From Victivallales bacterium (GTDB lineage: Bacteria > Verrucomicrobiota > Lentisphaeria > Oligosphaerales > Oligosphaeraceae): DNA of 15,844 bases. Where the stretch lies: positions 1 through 15,844 of the forward strand of contig JAFZZD010000580.1 of NCBI GenBank assembly GCA_017615955.1, given 5' to 3'. The notes below the pieces were generated by a model. The model did no database searches and had not been told where the DNA came from. It was given only the letters and a program-made list of their open reading frames with translations. Of the stretch, positions 14,343 to 15,844 are shown piece after piece (position 1 is the first letter of the stretch; every line of letters begins with the position of its first letter). The position numbers were made by a program, and so were the translations under genes.

Positions 14343-15428
14343 ATGGCTAAACTGAATGATTTATTGAGGAAGATGGTTGAGAGTGGTGGCAGCGACCTGC
14401 ATCTTTGCTCAACTCTGCCCCCGAAGATACGAGTGCATGGAACATTGACGCCAATCCCTGGCGAGGCTCCGATTTTCCCTGATGAAATGATGGAGATCCT
14501 AAAGGAAATCGCGCCGCCCCAGCGCTGGGCGTGGTATGAGGAAAACCTGGACATGGACTATGCACACGAAATCCCCGGCCTGGCGCGTTTCCGCGTGAAC
14601 TACATGCACAACTTTTTCGGGCCAGGCGCGGTGATGCGCGTGATTCCCACCAAGATCAAGACCATTGACGAGATGCACCTGCCCGAAGTTCTGAAGGAAG
14701 TATGCCGCTACAGCAAGGGACTGGTGCTGGTTACTGGACCCACGGGAAGCGGAAAGTCAACCACATTGGCTGCAATGATTGACTACATCAACGAGACGCA
14801 GTGCAAGCACATCATCACAATTGAGGACCCGTTGGAGTTCGTTCATCCCAACAAGCAGTCCGTGATTGTGCAGCGCGAAGTTGGCAACGACACCAACTCG
14901 TTCAGCGCGGCTTTGCGTGGCGCAATGCGCGCCGATCCTGACATTATTCTGGTGGGCGAAATGCGCGACCAGGAGACCATTGGCCTGGCGCTGACCTGCG
15001 CGTCTATGGGAATGCTGGTCTTTGGCACCTTGCATACCAACAATGCGCCCAAGACCATCGACCGCATCATAGACACGTTCCCCGCAGTGCAGCAGCCCCA
15101 GATCAGGACAATGCTTGCACAGTCCCTGAGCGCGGTCATCTCGCAGCTGCTGTGCAAGACGGCTGACGGCAAGGGCAGGGTGGCCTCCCACGAGATCCTG
15201 CTCAACCACGAGGCCCTGCCTGCCACGATTCGAGACGGCGCCATTGCGAACATAAGGAGCATCATCGAGCAGTCCAGCGGAATGGGTATGAAGACCATGG
15301 ACAACGACTTGATGCGATTGCATAAGGAAGGCCGGATAAGTGCAATCGAGGCATATATGAAGGCTACGAACAAGCAGGACTTTGAGAAGTTGCTCAGTAA
15401 GGAGGATCTCATGTCCATGCGCGGTTGA
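14343..15428 (+). CDS. pilT: PilT-like twitching motility (pilus retraction) ATPase
   Basis: A 361-residue protein, the normal PilT length, that powers type IV pilus retraction at the inner-membrane base. Motifs in order: LLRKMVESGGSDLHL (7-21, standard PilT N-terminus), VNYMHNFFGPGAVMRVIP (85-102), Walker A GPTGSGKST (132-140), ITIEDPLEF (158-166, Asp box), Walker B ADPDIILVGEMRD (197-209), then SMGMLVFGTLHTNNAP (221-236). The second His of the His box is present (H231), but the first is Met224 where PilT usually has GHLVF. NIRSIIEQ (303-310) stands for AIRNLIRE, and SGMGMKTMDNDLMRL (312-326) matches the usual C-terminal segment. It is a paralogue of the preceding gene, and the pair may form separate or mixed motors. 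There is no pilus structural gene directly beside them, but the minus-strand prepilin lies about 5 kb upstream. Confidence 0.93.
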   Translation: MAKLNDLLRKMVESGGSDLHLCSTLPPKIRVHGTLTPIPGEAPIFPDEMMEILKEIAPPQRWAWYEENLDMDYAHEIPGLARFRVNYMHNFFGPGAVMRVIPTKIKTIDEMHLPEVLKEVCRYSKGLVLVTGPTGSGKSTTLAAMIDYINETQCKHIITIEDPLEFVHPNKQSVIVQREVGNDTNSFSAALRGAMRADPDIILVGEMRDQETIGLALTCASMGMLVFGTLHTNNAPKTIDRIIDTFPAVQQPQIRTMLAQSLSAVISQLLCKTADGKGRVASHEILLNHEALPATIRDGAIANIRSIIEQSSGMGMKTMDNDLMRLHKEGRISAIEAYMKATNKQDFEKLLSKEDLMSMRG

Positions 15429-15473
15429 TTTGCATTGGAAGTAAACGAGAGGAAGCAATTAGGAGAGACAACT

Positions 15474-15844
15474 ATGAAAAAACTGTTCTTTTTGATGATG
15501 GCAGTGGCAATGGCAGTGTTTGGCGCCGAAGCATGGGAGGCGATTGTAATGCCTAAGGCCTCTTTGCTCATGTACTGCGGTGAGAAGATGATAGAAAGGG
15601 GCGAGGAACAGGAGAAGCCTGAAAAGGGAGGCAAAATGGATAAGCTGGAGGAGGTGCTTGGCTCTGATGCTGAACGTGCCGAGTACTATGAGGCTCTGCT
15701 TGATGCGTTGGATGAAATAGGGAAGGCTCCTGCCCTGAAAAAGAATGGGAAGACATTTAGAATGTGCGATAGTTTTGCCGTCCAGAAGAATGCTTCAGTC
15801 GCAATTGAGTTCAAGAATCCAGTTGAACTTGATAAACTGACGTC
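15474..15844 (+). CDS. Small secreted protein of unknown function, cut by the window end
   Basis: An open frame of at least 123 residues with no stop before the window ends. It begins MKKLFFLMMAVAMAVFGAEA, a good Sec signal peptide (basic n-region, Met/Val/Ala-rich core, Ala-x-Ala-type cleavage near residue 18 or 20). The mature part is acidic and Lys/Glu-rich (IERGEEQEKPEKGGK, then KLEEVLGSDAERAEYYEALL), probably helical, with two Cys (C35, C98). AGGAG at 15461-15465 lies 8 nt before the ATG. It follows pilT by 45 nt, so it is probably in the same operon. No family was recognised. Confidence 0.75.
   Translation, partial: MKKLFFLMMAVAMAVFGAEAWEAIVMPKASLLMYCGEKMIERGEEQEKPEKGGKMDKLEEVLGSDAERAEYYEALLDALDEIGKAPALKKNGKTFRMCDSFAVQKNASVAIEFKNPVELDKLT

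Overview
The window looks like chromosomal DNA of a Lentisphaerota-type (PVC group) bacterium, possibly a gut Victivallales relative. The main pointer is the minus-strand prepilin at 6541-7374. It has the [13 protein letters not shown] methylation segment, the cysteine-containing NNMKQL stretch that follows it in this lineage, and a C-terminal H-x9-DG motif. An AraC regulator and a large secreted glycosidase-like protein beside a prepilin also fit. The assignment rests on remembered family patterns, not on a search. No tRNA, rRNA, CRISPR array or insertion sequence was seen.

Left block (1-2850, + strand): a 7-bp tandem repeat at the window edge, then a tightly packed run of a nitroreductase-family flavoprotein, a MATE efflux transporter (TGATG overlap) and an AraC-family regulator (10-nt overlap). 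These are almost certainly co-transcribed.

Central block (3003-7374, - strand): a prepilin-like surface protein followed by a 1137-residue secreted multidomain protein with a glycosidase-like barrel. It converges on the araC gene. Together with araC it resembles a carbohydrate-use locus in which a prepilin is paired with a secreted sugar-active protein.

Divergent intergenic region (7375-7773): 399 bases with at least three inverted repeats and no convincing gene.

Right block (7774-15844, + strand): an FmdB-type zinc ribbon protein, a 661-residue tandem alpha/beta-hydrolase-fold protein whose nucleophile position is glycine, a hexose-6-phosphate mutarotase-like epimerase, a MurJ lipid II flippase, two consecutive PilT-like retraction ATPases, and the start of a small secreted protein cut by the window end. 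From the mutarotase on, the gaps are 16-45 nt, so this is probably one operon joining cell-wall and pilus functions.

The most notable non-coding signal is a dispersed element of about 56 nt, present three times: 2878-2933 (-), 6448-6503 (-) and 10053-10109 (+). Each copy lies in sense orientation just 3' of a gene. Each has a perfect 8-bp stem (CCGCTGGC / GCCAGCGG) and a conserved tail (AAAAGRCTTGC, then about CCAATAGYTTTGCAA) rather than a T-tract. In the third copy the left arm and its flank are triplicated as a 16-bp direct repeat.
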